NCBI GenBank assembly: GCA_902774265.1
Contig: CACYHR010000060.1
Location: 1 to 41,101 of the forward strand
Length of the DNA: 41,101 nt
DNA from: an uncultured Eubacteriales bacterium
GTDB taxonomy: Bacteria; Bacillota; Clostridia; Peptostreptococcales; Anaerovoracaceae
Reading direction: 5' to 3'
Below, in pieces: positions 16,001 through 24,447 of the stretch (positions within the stretch are counted from its first letter, which is position 1; each line of letters starts with the position of its first letter). The translations under genes and the position numbers were made by a program. The notes below the pieces were generated by a model. That model did not search any database. It was not told the DNA's origin and worked only from the letters and a program-made list of their open reading frames with translations.

Positions 16001-16752
16001 TTCCGCACCTCCATGTGATTGATCCTGCTTGCCATGAATCCGGCGCCGAACCCGTTATCTATATTGACCACTGCAACTCCGCTCGCGCATGAATTGAGCA
16101 TCGACAGAAGTGCTGAAAGGCCTCCGAACGAAGCACCGTACCCTACGCTTGTCGGAACAGCTATCACAGGGCAATCGACCAGTCCGCCGACGACGCTGGC
16201 AAGCGCGCCTTCCATTCCCGCTACTGCTACAACTACAGATGCTTTCTGAAGGTGGTCCCTGTTGGCAAGCAGCCTGTGGATCCCTGCCACGCCAACATCA
16301 TAGAGCCGTTCGACTTCATTGCCGAGGCATTCCGCAGTCAGTGCCGCTTCCTCTGCGACAGGAATGTCGCTTGTGCCGCCTGTGGCAATAACAATCGTTC
16401 CGATCCCGTCAGGCTCCGGCATGTCTCCGATTATTGCTATCCTGGCATGCTCGTTATAGCTGATCTCATGATTCTCCGCTAGGCGTTCTGCCTTATCTCG
16501 GTTTATCCTTGTGATCAGCACCGGTATCTGTCCATGCCCGGTCAGCATGTCAGCGATCCCGATGATCTGATCGACCGTTTTGCCTTCTCCGTATATCACC
16601 TCGGGTGCGCCCTGTCTGATCTTGCGGTGCAGATCCACTTTGGCATATCCCATCTCTTCAAAAGGCTCGTCCTTGAGGTGCAGAAGAGCATCGTCCACGC
16701 TCATCCTGCCGCTCTTTACCTCTTCAAGTATATTTCTGATTTCGTTGTTCAT
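15997..16752 (-). CDS. larB: Nickel-pincer nucleotide biosynthesis carboxylase/hydrolase LarB
   Basis: LarB carboxylates nicotinic acid adenine dinucleotide at C5 and releases AMP, the first step of nickel-pincer nucleotide synthesis. The 251 residues show the LarB-specific N-terminus (YAKVDLHRKIRQGAPEVIYG) and the AIR-carboxylase-like fold (ATGGTSDIPVAEEA, VAGMEGALASVVGGL, VPTSVGYGASFGG). Length is typical. It overlaps larC by four bases, so both are co-translated. LarE and LarA are not in the window and must lie elsewhere if the pathway is complete. Confidence 0.93.
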   Translation of the reverse strand: MNNEIRNILEEVKSGRMSVDDALLHLKDEPFEEMGYAKVDLHRKIRQGAPEVIYGEGKTVDQIIGIADMLTGHGQIPVLITRINRDKAERLAENHEISYNEHARIAIIGDMPEPDGIGTIVIATGGTSDIPVAEEAALTAECLGNEVERLYDVGVAGIHRLLANRDHLQKASVVVAVAGMEGALASVVGGLVDCPVIAVPTSVGYGASFGGLSALLSMLNSCASGVAVVNIDNGFGAGFMASRINHMEVRK

Positions 16753-16785
16753 GTGTATACCGATTTCCTCTTTTTGAACTTATCT

Positions 16786-16794
16786 ATTATAGCA
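16786..16794 (-). promoter_or_regulatory. Extended -10 promoter of larBC-murE
   Basis: TGCTATAAT reads on the minus strand about 35 bases before the larB start. No good -35 is visible, as is usual with extended -10 promoters. It means larB can be transcribed separately from the ornithine cyclodeaminase gene upstream. Confidence 0.55.
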
Positions 16795-16817
16795 CGTCCC
16801 GGGCAGATATGCCCTAA

Positions 16818-16859
16818 TATCAGGAAAGAGCAGCTCTTCCGGCTACTCTTATTTCCTGA
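16818..16859 (-). promoter_or_regulatory. Strong hairpin upstream of the larB promoter
   Basis: TCAGGAAA and TTTCCTGA close a stem that continues inside with AGAG/CTCT and AGC/GCT. The run of T that a rho-independent terminator needs is weak. It may end transcription from the ornithine cyclodeaminase gene or be a regulatory structure. Confidence 0.4.
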
Positions 16860-16888
16860 GATCTCATTATTGTCTAATAGGAGTTTAT

Positions 16889-17034
16889 TTCAACCAGGAG
16901 CAAAGCTCCAACAAGCTCGCTTGATTGGAGCGAGCGACGCCGTCAACAGACACCGGGAGCTTCAGCTCCTGAGAGCATCAGTGGGGATGGAACCCGCCGC
17001 CTAAGAGGCGGGGGACATCCGGTGTCTGTTATAG
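16889..17034 (-). repeat. Structured repeat, copy C (long form)
   Basis: This inverted long copy has the common ends plus an internal block of about 60 bp missing from copies A and B. The block brings a 12-bp inverted repeat, AACAGACACCGG (16945-16956) against CCGGTGTCTGTT (17019-17030), that encloses the hairpins. Compared with A it lacks about 28 bases around the second hairpin loop. It fills most of the 309-base gap between larB and the cyclodeaminase gene. Confidence 0.9.
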
Positions 17035-17061
17035 TTCTGGTATTATCGCGGTTATCAGGTA

Positions 17062-18156
17062 TTAGTACTCAAGTCCGAGACCGTCTGCAACGTTGCAGAT
17101 GAAGTCCTGAACGTTAGCTACGATACCCTTTGAGGACAGTGATCCTCTGTCAGCGAGCTTGTTGATAACGAACTCGGATACATCGCAGATGTAGAAGTAT
17201 GTCTGACGTACTGTTCCGTCTTCCATTACTCTGAATGAAGGTGTCATGTTGCCTACTGCGATGGAGTGGAGCATTGTAGCGAGAGTGATGACTGTAGTAG
17301 CCTTTCTTACGCATGCTCTCATAGCATCCTGTGCCTCGTAGCAGTTTCCGTATACTTCAGGCAGCGGGCCGTCGTCTCTGATGGATCCGCCGAGTACGAT
17401 AGGAACATTGCTCTTGACTGCTGCTGTGATAACACCGTTGTCAAGGCCTTCCTGGTCTATGAATGCAGGGATGGAGCCTGCTGCTCTTACTCTGTTGATC
17501 AGGTCGAGGTGGTTGTAATGTCCGTTGTGAACGTTCTCCTGTGTATAGATGTTCTGTCCGAGAGCTGTGTTCATATAAGCTCCCTCGAGGTCATGTGTAG
17601 CAAGAGCGTTTCCTGCGAGTACGGCATCAGCATAACCATTCTCAATGATTGCTGCGAGAGCTTTCCTTGCTCTGATGTCGAATGCGAATGCAGGTCCGAG
17701 TACCCATACTACATTGCCGTGCTCTTTCTCGTGCTTGAGGAGCTCAACGATCTCATCGAGGTCTTTGCCGAATGCAGTCTCTCTTGATCTGCCTGTACGG
17801 AATGCGAATGTATCTCCAGCTTTAGTCCCTTCTTCAAATCCCCATGCATGCATGTAGATTCCTTCTTCACAGGCTTCTGTTCGGCCGCAGACTACGAGGT
17901 CACCCTTATTGAGCCTTCTTGCTTCTACGGACTGTACCTTCTCGCCGTCCCATACAGGAACAGTGTCCATTCTGCTCTCTTCGCACATTTGCCACTGTCC
18001 GTCGATTTTGAAGTACTCAGGATAGATGGAGAGTGCGTGGAAATCGAATGGAGCTACGCCGTCGGCAGGTGCTGCTTCCAGTCTGCAGTCCGGAGAGTCA
18101 ACGAACTTCTGCTCTGTGAAATCCGGATGATGATACTTTCTGAGTTCAAATGCCAT
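17062..18156 (-). CDS. Ornithine cyclodeaminase, TIGR00300 (AgrE C-terminal/archaeal OCD) family
   Basis: The 364-residue protein belongs to the TIGR00300 family, formerly called LOR/SDH bifunctional domain. This family includes the proline-forming half of cyanobacterial AgrE/ArgZ and the archaeal ornithine cyclodeaminase, and converts L-ornithine to L-proline and ammonia. Diagnostic stretches are VWVLGPAFAFD, VLAGNALATHDLEGA, HYNHLDLINRVRAAGSI and VPIVLGGSIRDDGPLPEV. I recall bacterial members being annotated as nickel-pincer-nucleotide dependent; larB and larC immediately downstream fit that, but I cannot prove it. AAAGGAGG lies 8 bases before the ATG. The EamA exporter gene ends 70 bases upstream, so the two are probably co-transcribed. 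Confidence 0.85.
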   Translation of the reverse strand: MAFELRKYHHPDFTEQKFVDSPDCRLEAAPADGVAPFDFHALSIYPEYFKIDGQWQMCEESRMDTVPVWDGEKVQSVEARRLNKGDLVVCGRTEACEEGIYMHAWGFEEGTKAGDTFAFRTGRSRETAFGKDLDEIVELLKHEKEHGNVVWVLGPAFAFDIRARKALAAIIENGYADAVLAGNALATHDLEGAYMNTALGQNIYTQENVHNGHYNHLDLINRVRAAGSIPAFIDQEGLDNGVITAAVKSNVPIVLGGSIRDDGPLPEVYGNCYEAQDAMRACVRKATTVITLATMLHSIAVGNMTPSFRVMEDGTVRQTYFYICDVSEFVINKLADRGSLSSKGIVANVQDFICNVADGLGLEY

Positions 18157-18226
18157 GTCAGGCCTCCTTTGTTAATTAATTAAGTACTTATACTCGCTTA
18201 TTACTACTTTGTAATCTTAAATTTCA

Positions 18227-19117
18227 TTATTGTGCCAGCTGCTTCTTAGGCCTCAGGAATGAGAGCTCCGTCTCGGATACGATGATAGCGATGAACATCA
18301 GTGTGAAGCCGATCACCGAGCGGACTGTCAGTGTCTCGTTGAAGAATAGTACGCCGCAGATGATTCCGAAAATGTTCTCGAAGCTCAAGATGATGGATAC
18401 GCTTGTAGGATCCTCTGTCTCCTGTGCGATAGTCTGGAGCGAGAAGCACATTCCGGAGCAGATGAGTCCGAGGTACAGAACTCCGATGATAACCGGTGTG
18501 TTGAGCTGGATAGTGCTTAAGTCTTCTGCGAAGATAGTGAACAGCCATGCGCAAACACCCGATGTCATGAACTGGAGCATTGAGATCAGCATAGGGTCTT
18601 TGCCCTTTCCGAATTTAGCGATAGCTACGATCTGTGATGCCCAGAATACCGAGCTGAGGATGGATGTGCTGTCTCCGATGCTGATGCTGAATCCGCCTGA
18701 TACCGATACGAGAACGATACCTACCGCGCACATGATAGCTGCTGTAATGTTATATTTTGTAGGTCTTTCCTTGAGGAACGCCCATGCCAACCAAGGTACG
18801 AATACGCAATAAGCTGATGAGAGGAAGTGGCTCTTGCCCGGCATCTCGAGCATTACACCGATAGTCTGTGTGAAGTAAGCCAGGAACAGACACAGTCCGA
18901 TGATGATACCGCTCTTGATATAGTCCTTATCGAGCATGTGCAGTTTCTTTCTGTTGATGAATGCCAGTGCTGCACTTGCCAGTGTGAATCTGCATGCGAG
19001 CAGGAACCCCGGCGGGATGTAGTCGGTAGCACCCTTGATAACTACCATTGTGCTTCCCCATGCCAGTGCTACGAAGAGCAGCATGAGTTTGCCCTTGTAC
19101 TTCTTGATAAAATTCAT
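18227..19117 (-). CDS. EamA-family (DMT superfamily) transporter
   Basis: The 296-residue membrane protein has ten predicted helices in two EamA repeats (first helix MLLFVALAWGSTMVVIKG; second repeat begins about residue 150). DMT/EamA proteins export or import amino acids and other metabolites; the substrate cannot be read from sequence. AAGGAGG precedes the ATG. It is the first gene before the ornithine cyclodeaminase, which suggests export of proline, ornithine or a related amino acid, as inference only. The stretch from 19118 to 19243 has no clear promoter hexamers but lies after a strong terminator, so transcription should restart there. Confidence 0.9.
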   Translation of the reverse strand: MNFIKKYKGKLMLLFVALAWGSTMVVIKGATDYIPPGFLLACRFTLASAALAFINRKKLHMLDKDYIKSGIIIGLCLFLAYFTQTIGVMLEMPGKSHFLSSAYCVFVPWLAWAFLKERPTKYNITAAIMCAVGIVLVSVSGGFSISIGDSTSILSSVFWASQIVAIAKFGKGKDPMLISMLQFMTSGVCAWLFTIFAEDLSTIQLNTPVIIGVLYLGLICSGMCFSLQTIAQETEDPTSVSIILSFENIFGIICGVLFFNETLTVRSVIGFTLMFIAIIVSETELSFLRPKKQLAQ

Positions 19118-19243
19118 ATGATCCTCCTTGAAAGATAGTGGCTTCTGAACAGAAAGCTGTTAAATTGCTTTATCCGTTTGCTGCATTATCGCCTGTGCCC
19201 TACACAAAAATTCACAAAAATACCTGTCGTTTCAAAAAACATC

Positions 19244-19280
19244 AAAAAAACTGTGCCCCGGTATCTATCCCGGAGCACAG
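19244..19280 (-). terminator. Rho-independent terminator of the two-component operon
   Basis: CTGTGC-x-CCGG pairs with CCGG-x-GCACAG around a short loop, followed on the minus strand by seven T residues. It ends transcripts of the kinase/regulator pair. Confidence 0.9.
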
Positions 19281-19299
19281 GCCGCTCAGTTCTTATATT

Positions 19300-20169
19300 C
19301 TATATATTATTGTTATACAGCAGCAGTCCCTCTATGAATCTTGAGATGCTTATCCGGCCTCCGCTGCCGGTGCCTTTGCTCAGGTAATTCATCTCATCTC
19401 TCAGTGCGGAATAGTCATAGACATAGTTGGCATATACCGTGAACTTATCACTCCCTATGTCTTCCAGGCCTGCCTTAGCTGCATTCGATATGCCTTTCCG
19501 AATGGCACGTCTGACGCGCTGCTCAACATTTCTCACGTTGTCGCCTTCCTCTTCAGCGACCTTTTCAAGGATGAGTTTGTCATAGACGCGGTCATTTTCA
19601 GCGGCATAGCTGCATATGAGCCGTATGTCCTTAACTCCGCTCTCTCCGAGTATGCCGATCTCGCCAAGCAATATGTCTATATTCCGGCAGTCCATACCTT
19701 TCGGCACTTCCCGCCTGCTGTGCTCAGCAGTACCTGTATAAACAGGCTGCACAATGTGGGAATTGTCGAACATGCTGCGTATGCTGTTCATCATGGTACG
19801 CATTTTTATCCTCTCGGACACGTTCCCAAGCACCCTCTCTATCTCAACTATGCTCACCGGCTTGCTTATGAAGAACTCCACGCCGGCATTGTACGCCTTC
19901 TGCACTATGCTCTTGTCGCTGACCTTGGATATCATGACAAAACTGACATCCGGTCTTCTCTCTTTGACCTTTTCAACGAGCTTGATGCCGTCCATTCCGC
20001 TCATCATGAAGTCTACAAGCACTATGTCAGGATTCGTTCTGATTATCTCATCGATTGCGATCAGAGGGTCCGTCTCTGTTCCTGCTATATCCCCGAGGCC
20101 CTTATCCAGGATGATATCCTCGAGAGCATCGGTCATGGCAATGTCATCATCAAGTATATAGTATCTCAT
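19300..20169 (-). CDS. GlnL/YcbB-like response regulator
   Basis: The 289-residue protein has a receiver domain (1-115; acidic DDD near residue 7, phosphoacceptor Asp53 in LVDFMM, Lys in SKPVS). The C-terminal DNA-binding region (about 150-285) resembles the YcbB domain of Bacillus GlnL, which controls glutamine use; RRAIRKGISNAAKAG and YVYDYSALRDEMNYL are typical stretches. It starts one base after the kinase stop codon. By family it should activate amino-acid uptake or catabolism genes; the nearby EamA/cyclodeaminase genes are plausible targets. Confidence 0.85.
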   Translation of the reverse strand: MRYYILDDDIAMTDALEDIILDKGLGDIAGTETDPLIAIDEIIRTNPDIVLVDFMMSGMDGIKLVEKVKERRPDVSFVMISKVSDKSIVQKAYNAGVEFFISKPVSIVEIERVLGNVSERIKMRTMMNSIRSMFDNSHIVQPVYTGTAEHSRREVPKGMDCRNIDILLGEIGILGESGVKDIRLICSYAAENDRVYDKLILEKVAEEEGDNVRNVEQRVRRAIRKGISNAAKAGLEDIGSDKFTVYANYVYDYSALRDEMNYLSKGTGSGGRISISRFIEGLLLYNNNI

Positions 20170-20170
20170 C

Positions 20171-21532
20171 TTACTGCTGTGAAACTCCTTCCGGCCTCAG
20201 TTCATTCCTGTTATTTACCGGTATAGTGATCCGGAAATGTGCTCCCCCGGCCTTATCATCAGGTATCTCTATTGACCCTTTCATGTCTTCTTCAATGTAG
20301 CTTCTGACTACAGGGAGTCCCAGACCCCGTTGTATGTGCCCGGTCTTGTGACTGAACTTGGTTGAATAACCTTCCATAAAGATCTTATCTCTCTTGCGCG
20401 GCGGTATTCCCGGCCCGTTGTCTGATACACCTATGACGCAGGTCTTCTCACCGGTTTCTGTTTCATCTAGCCGCTGGGACAGGCTTATTATCCCATGTTC
20501 GCAGCTATTGCTGTCGGCAATAGCTTCAATGGAATTGGTCAGCAGATTGCGTATGACGGACATGAGCTTATACCGTTCTTCGGGGATAAAGTCTCCTGAC
20601 AGCTCGGTAATGATATCTGCATCGATGTTTTCAGCGCTTATATATGCTTTTGCGTTCGCTTCTTCAATATGGATGATCTCATGCATGGAAGACCTGTCCC
20701 GGGCCAGATCTTCATCGTACAGTCCGTTCAGGACATTGATGACATTACGGTAATCGCCTTTGATCTCATGCGTAAGCTTGGTGATCTCAAGCATTTTGCC
20801 AACAGTATCTTCAGGGTATCCTTCACGGTCCATTTCCTCGTACAGGTCATACCCTTTCTTCATAACATTTTCAACGTCTGCCATGTTCTTATTCATCAGG
20901 TATATCTCGTCCTTGAGTATGGCTGATTTTGCAAGCATAGACCTGTATTCTCTGAGCCTGACCACATTCAGCTGGAGCTGTGTATTCCAGTCGAGAAGGG
21001 CAATAATGGAATATGCCATGACCGTTCTCGCTGCTGCTGCAAAAACAGCAAAGCCTACTATAGTATATGAGAACGCTGACTGATTGATGAGCGCTGATCT
21101 TACTACCAGTTCTGCGGTATTACCGGCCAGGTCGCCGGCAAAAGCGGTCATGACAAATGCCCCGATGTCAAAATTCTCACCGCAGATATATTCCGATGCC
21201 ATGTAATAGACCATTCCGAACGTAAGAAAGAACACAGCGTCCGGAAGAGCTGTCAGCGCAGCATCCGGCAGCTTCGTTCCTGACATCCATATCACTGTCA
21301 TCCTGAACAGCGGTGATACTGCCGCCGTGAGCAGGGTCAGTCTCTTGACGTCTATATCTTTATATGTATATAAAAGGATGCTGTAGAATACGACATCGAG
21401 TGCTATAACGAAGCCATGTGTCCCGCTTGAGAACATCTCTATCTTCATCATGGCGAAGCTCATTATAGCTACAACTATCCACACTTCCCTTTTTATTCTC
21501 TGTGTTAATACTGACGATCTTAGGTGCTCCAA
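20171..21532 (-). CDS. GlnK/YcbA-like membrane sensor histidine kinase
   Basis: The 453-residue kinase begins with about six membrane helices (20-200), then a coiled segment with an atypical H-box LTHEIKGDYRNV (His255) and a GHKL ATPase domain: N-box RNLLTNSIEAI, DNGPGIP, and RGLGLPVVRSY. This layout is that of the Spo0B-type kinases such as YcbA/GlnK and CitA/DcuS. It starts with a rare TTG, chosen because GGAGG lies 5 bases upstream and no ATG precedes the first helix. The adjacent regulator is its partner. Confidence 0.88.
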   Translation of the reverse strand: MEHLRSSVLTQRIKREVWIVVAIMSFAMMKIEMFSSGTHGFVIALDVVFYSILLYTYKDIDVKRLTLLTAAVSPLFRMTVIWMSGTKLPDAALTALPDAVFFLTFGMVYYMASEYICGENFDIGAFVMTAFAGDLAGNTAELVVRSALINQSAFSYTIVGFAVFAAAARTVMAYSIIALLDWNTQLQLNVVRLREYRSMLAKSAILKDEIYLMNKNMADVENVMKKGYDLYEEMDREGYPEDTVGKMLEITKLTHEIKGDYRNVINVLNGLYDEDLARDRSSMHEIIHIEEANAKAYISAENIDADIITELSGDFIPEERYKLMSVIRNLLTNSIEAIADSNSCEHGIISLSQRLDETETGEKTCVIGVSDNGPGIPPRKRDKIFMEGYSTKFSHKTGHIQRGLGLPVVRSYIEEDMKGSIEIPDDKAGGAHFRITIPVNNRNELRPEGVSQQ

Positions 21533-21638
21533 CCCGTCCTCCTGAATCCGGAGTTTATGTTCTTAACTTTCAGTTATATTCTATACCTTCCGTATTATCA
21601 TTGTGAATAATTAATCTGTATCAAATAAAAGGCAAATC

Positions 21639-21661
21639 AAAACCGGAGCTTTCCGCTCCGG
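21639..21661 (-). terminator. Terminator after the rpmE remnant / lysS operon
   Basis: CCGGAGC/GCTCCGG forms a 7-bp stem with a five-base loop, followed on the minus strand by TTTTGATTTG. It is 16 bases past the rpmE stop. Confidence 0.8.
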
Positions 21662-21677
21662 CTCATTTCTGGTCTTA

Positions 21678-21824
21678 TTACAGGTTGTACTTGTTCTTGA
21701 ACTTCTCAACACGACCGCCTCTGTTAGCAAACTTCTGCTGGCCTGTGAAGAATGGGCGGCATTCTGAGCAGATGTCTACTCTCATCTCGTCCTTGTTGGA
21801 TAGAGTCATGAATGTATTCCCACA
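21678..21824 (-). pseudogene. rpmE: Ribosomal protein L31, 5'-truncated
   Basis: The frame encodes CGNTF, then [15 protein letters not shown] and [12 protein letters not shown], the C-terminal two thirds of a zinc-type L31. The usual 15 or so N-terminal residues and first cysteine pair are missing; upstream in frame the sequence is unrelated ([10 protein letters not shown]) and meets TGA at 21873-21875. The first internal ATG (21809) would give only 43 residues, compared with about 65-70. The replaced 5' part contains GGGGTAG twice, 18 bases apart, possibly an insertion remnant. Another L31 gene must exist elsewhere if this is real. Confidence 0.8.
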
Positions 21825-21932
21825 GGGGTAGTAACCGCCGAAATGGGGTAGCAAATATGCCTCTGGGAGCGATCATTCAGATCATTATCTCATGCTCCAG
21901 AAGGTCTTTCCCAGACCCTTCTCCATTGCTTT

Positions 21933-23879
21933 CTAGTACAGCTTTGCGCCGGCAGGGATCCTGTCGTCTACGAGCAGGAGGTTGAGCATCTCTTCTCCGT
22001 CGTACTCATTGACTGCGCTGATCAGCATTCCGTTGGAGTACTCGCCCATCATCTTTCTCGGCGGAAGGTTCACGATCGCTATCGCAGTCTTTCCAACGAG
22101 TTCAGAAGGATCGTAGTATTTCTTGATGCCGCTCAGGATGACTCTGTCCTCACCGGATCCGTCGTTCAGGACGAACTTCAGCAGCTTGTCGCTCTTCTTG
22201 ACCTCTTCGCAGCTCTTGATCTTTACCGCGCGGAAGTCGCTCTTGCTGAATGTATCGAAGTCGACCGTTTCCTCGAAGAGAGGCTCTACCTTTACCTTGC
22301 TGAAATCGATCTCGACGCGCTCCTTCTTTGCGCCGCCCTTGCCTTCCGGCTTCATTGTCGGGAAGAGCTGGACGTCTCTGATGGTTGCGCTGTCGGTCAG
22401 CAGCATTACCAGTCTGTCTACACCGATACCTATACCGCCTGTAGGAGGCATTCCTACTTCGAGTGCGTTGACGAAATCGGTATCCATAGGATGTGCCTCA
22501 TCGTCTATACCGAGATCAAGCTGTCTCTGCTGTTCAGCGAATCTCTCATACTGATCGATAGGGTCATTAAGCTCAGAGAAAGCGTTGGACATTTCCCAGC
22601 CGTTGATATAGGACTCGAATCTGCGTGTGATACGAGGGTCCTTAGGGTCTTTCTTTGCAAGCGGCGAAACCTCCAGAGGATGTCCGCATACGAAGCACGG
22701 TCCGTCCAGGAATCCCGGGATATCCTCGCAGTAATCCTCGAACATTTCGGCAATGAGCTTTCCTCTGCTCCAGTCGTCCTCGTTTTCAAATGTCATGCCG
22801 TATTTCTTCGCTGCCTCGATAGCCTCTTCATCGCTGTCGATCTTGTCGAACGGGATGCCTGTAGCATCGATAACTGCCTGTGTCATATCGATTTTCCTCC
22901 ATGGAGGAGTTACATCGAATTCCTTATCTCCGTATTTTACGATAGGTGTACCGTTGACAGCCATCGCGCATTTATATGTAACCTGCTCCATAAGATCCAT
23001 CATAGTTTCGAGGTTTACATATGCCTTGTAAGCCTCCATCGATGTGAACTCAGGGCTGTGGTTTCTGTCCATTCCCTCATTTCTGAACACCTTGCCGATC
23101 TCGTATACACCGTCAAGTCCGCCTACGATAAGTCTCTTGAGGTGAAGTTCAAGAGAGATCCTCATTGTCATATCTATATCGAGAGTGTTGTGATGTGTCA
23201 GGAAAGGCCTTGCAGCTGCTCCGCCTGCGATGTTTCCGAGAACAGGAGTCTCGACCTCGATGAGGTCATAATCCTCTTCGAGTACTTTACGCATAGTGCT
23301 TATGATCTTTGCTCTCTTGCGGAATACTTCTCTGACATCCTCGTTCATGATGAGGTCAACATATCTCTGACGGTATCTGAGATCCGTATCCTTGAGTCCG
23401 TGCCATTTGTTAGGCAGTACCTGCAGGGATTTGCACAGGAGTCTCACTTCCATAGCTCTGACGCTGATCTCGCCTGTCTTCGTCTTGAATACGACGCCTT
23501 TTACGCCTATGATATCGCCGACATCATAGGTTTTGAATACATCATATTCCTCCTGCCCGATATTATCTCTGGCTACAAATACCTGTATCCTGCCCTGCTT
23601 ATCCTGCATATCGACAAATGCGACCTTGCCCATTCGGCGAAATGCCATAATACGTCCGGCGACTCTGACCTCCTGGTCTTCCATCGCTTCGAAGTTTTCT
23701 TTGATATCTCCTGAATGTGCAGAAACATCGAAAGTTTCCTCAAGATAAGGATCCCTGCCCATAGCGCGCAGTTCCTCGAGCTTCTTTCTCTTGATCTTTC
23801 TCTGTTCGCCTATCTCCTTTTCGGTCAGTTCGCGTTCTTCCGCCTGATCAGCCTTTTCTTTAACCTTATTCTCTGCCAT
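21933..23879 (-). CDS. lysS: Lysyl-tRNA synthetase, class II, with C-terminal Trbp111-like domain
   Basis: LysS charges tRNA-Lys. The 648 residues contain an N-terminal OB-fold anticodon-binding domain (about 65-180, VRVAGRIMAFRRMGKVAFVD), class II motif 2 (FRNEGMDRNHSPEFTSME) and motif 3 (GIGIGVDRLVM). Bacterial LysRS normally ends just after FPTMKPE at about 500-510 residues. Here about 120 residues follow that look like the Trbp111/MetG C-terminal tRNA-binding OB fold (DFRAVKIKSCEEVKKSDKL, NLPPRKMMGEYSNGMLIS). This probably raises tRNA affinity. The start overlaps the greA stop (TAATG), so the two are coupled. Confidence 0.96.
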   Translation of the reverse strand: MAENKVKEKADQAEERELTEKEIGEQRKIKRKKLEELRAMGRDPYLEETFDVSAHSGDIKENFEAMEDQEVRVAGRIMAFRRMGKVAFVDMQDKQGRIQVFVARDNIGQEEYDVFKTYDVGDIIGVKGVVFKTKTGEISVRAMEVRLLCKSLQVLPNKWHGLKDTDLRYRQRYVDLIMNEDVREVFRKRAKIISTMRKVLEEDYDLIEVETPVLGNIAGGAAARPFLTHHNTLDIDMTMRISLELHLKRLIVGGLDGVYEIGKVFRNEGMDRNHSPEFTSMEAYKAYVNLETMMDLMEQVTYKCAMAVNGTPIVKYGDKEFDVTPPWRKIDMTQAVIDATGIPFDKIDSDEEAIEAAKKYGMTFENEDDWSRGKLIAEMFEDYCEDIPGFLDGPCFVCGHPLEVSPLAKKDPKDPRITRRFESYINGWEMSNAFSELNDPIDQYERFAEQQRQLDLGIDDEAHPMDTDFVNALEVGMPPTGGIGIGVDRLVMLLTDSATIRDVQLFPTMKPEGKGGAKKERVEIDFSKVKVEPLFEETVDFDTFSKSDFRAVKIKSCEEVKKSDKLLKFVLNDGSGEDRVILSGIKKYYDPSELVGKTAIAIVNLPPRKMMGEYSNGMLISAVNEYDGEEMLNLLLVDDRIPAGAKLY

Positions 23880-24358
23880 TATCTCTTGACCTCCAGGATC
23901 TCATACTTTGCCATTCCGTCAGGAATAGCGAATTCAACCACATCACCGGCCTTATGTCCTATGATGTGCTGCCCTACCAGTGATGCGTTGGACAGCTTAC
24001 CGTTCAGAGGATCCGCCTCTGTTGTTCCCACGATCTTGTAAGTAGATGTGATGCCCAGCTCAAGATCACTGAGTGTAACTGTACGGCCTGTCTGAACCGT
24101 ATCATCACCGTCATCTGTTTCATCTACGATAACCGCTGTACGTAGGATTTCCTCTATGCTGGAAATTCTCTCTTCGGTTTCCGCCTGAGCGTCCTTTGCA
24201 GCATCATATTCCGCGTTCTCGCTGATATCACCGAGGGAGATCGCTTCCTTGAGTCTTGCTGCGTTCTCCTTACGAACTACTGTAATAAGATGTTCCAGTT
24301 CCGCGTTCAGGTTATCATAACCTTCACGTGTCATTTCGTTGATCTTGTTAGTTGCCAT
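23879..24358 (-). CDS. greA: Transcription elongation factor GreA
   Basis: GreA enters the secondary channel of RNA polymerase and stimulates cleavage of backtracked RNA. The 159 residues show the N-terminal coiled coil (LNAELEHLITVVRKE, AISLGDISENAEYDAAKDAQ with the acidic tip residues) and the C-terminal FKBP-like domain (VGTTEADPLNGKLSNASLVG, GHKAGDVVEFAIPDG). The length is standard. A weak AAGGGA precedes the ATG. It is coupled to lysS, a common arrangement in Clostridia. Confidence 0.97.
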   Translation of the reverse strand: MATNKINEMTREGYDNLNAELEHLITVVRKENAARLKEAISLGDISENAEYDAAKDAQAETEERISSIEEILRTAVIVDETDDGDDTVQTGRTVTLSDLELGITSTYKIVGTTEADPLNGKLSNASLVGQHIIGHKAGDVVEFAIPDGMAKYEILEVKR

Positions 24359-24447
24359 TCTGTTCCCTTTCTTAAGTGGTAATTACTTTAAAATATATGT
24401 GTTTATTGTTTTGACTGTTTAATTAATCGTTGAATACAGCTGCGCGG

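Noticed and set aside
22491-23714. 407-codon plus-strand open frame opposite lysS
   Set aside because: It is antisense to a highly conserved synthetase, with no start signal and atypical composition.
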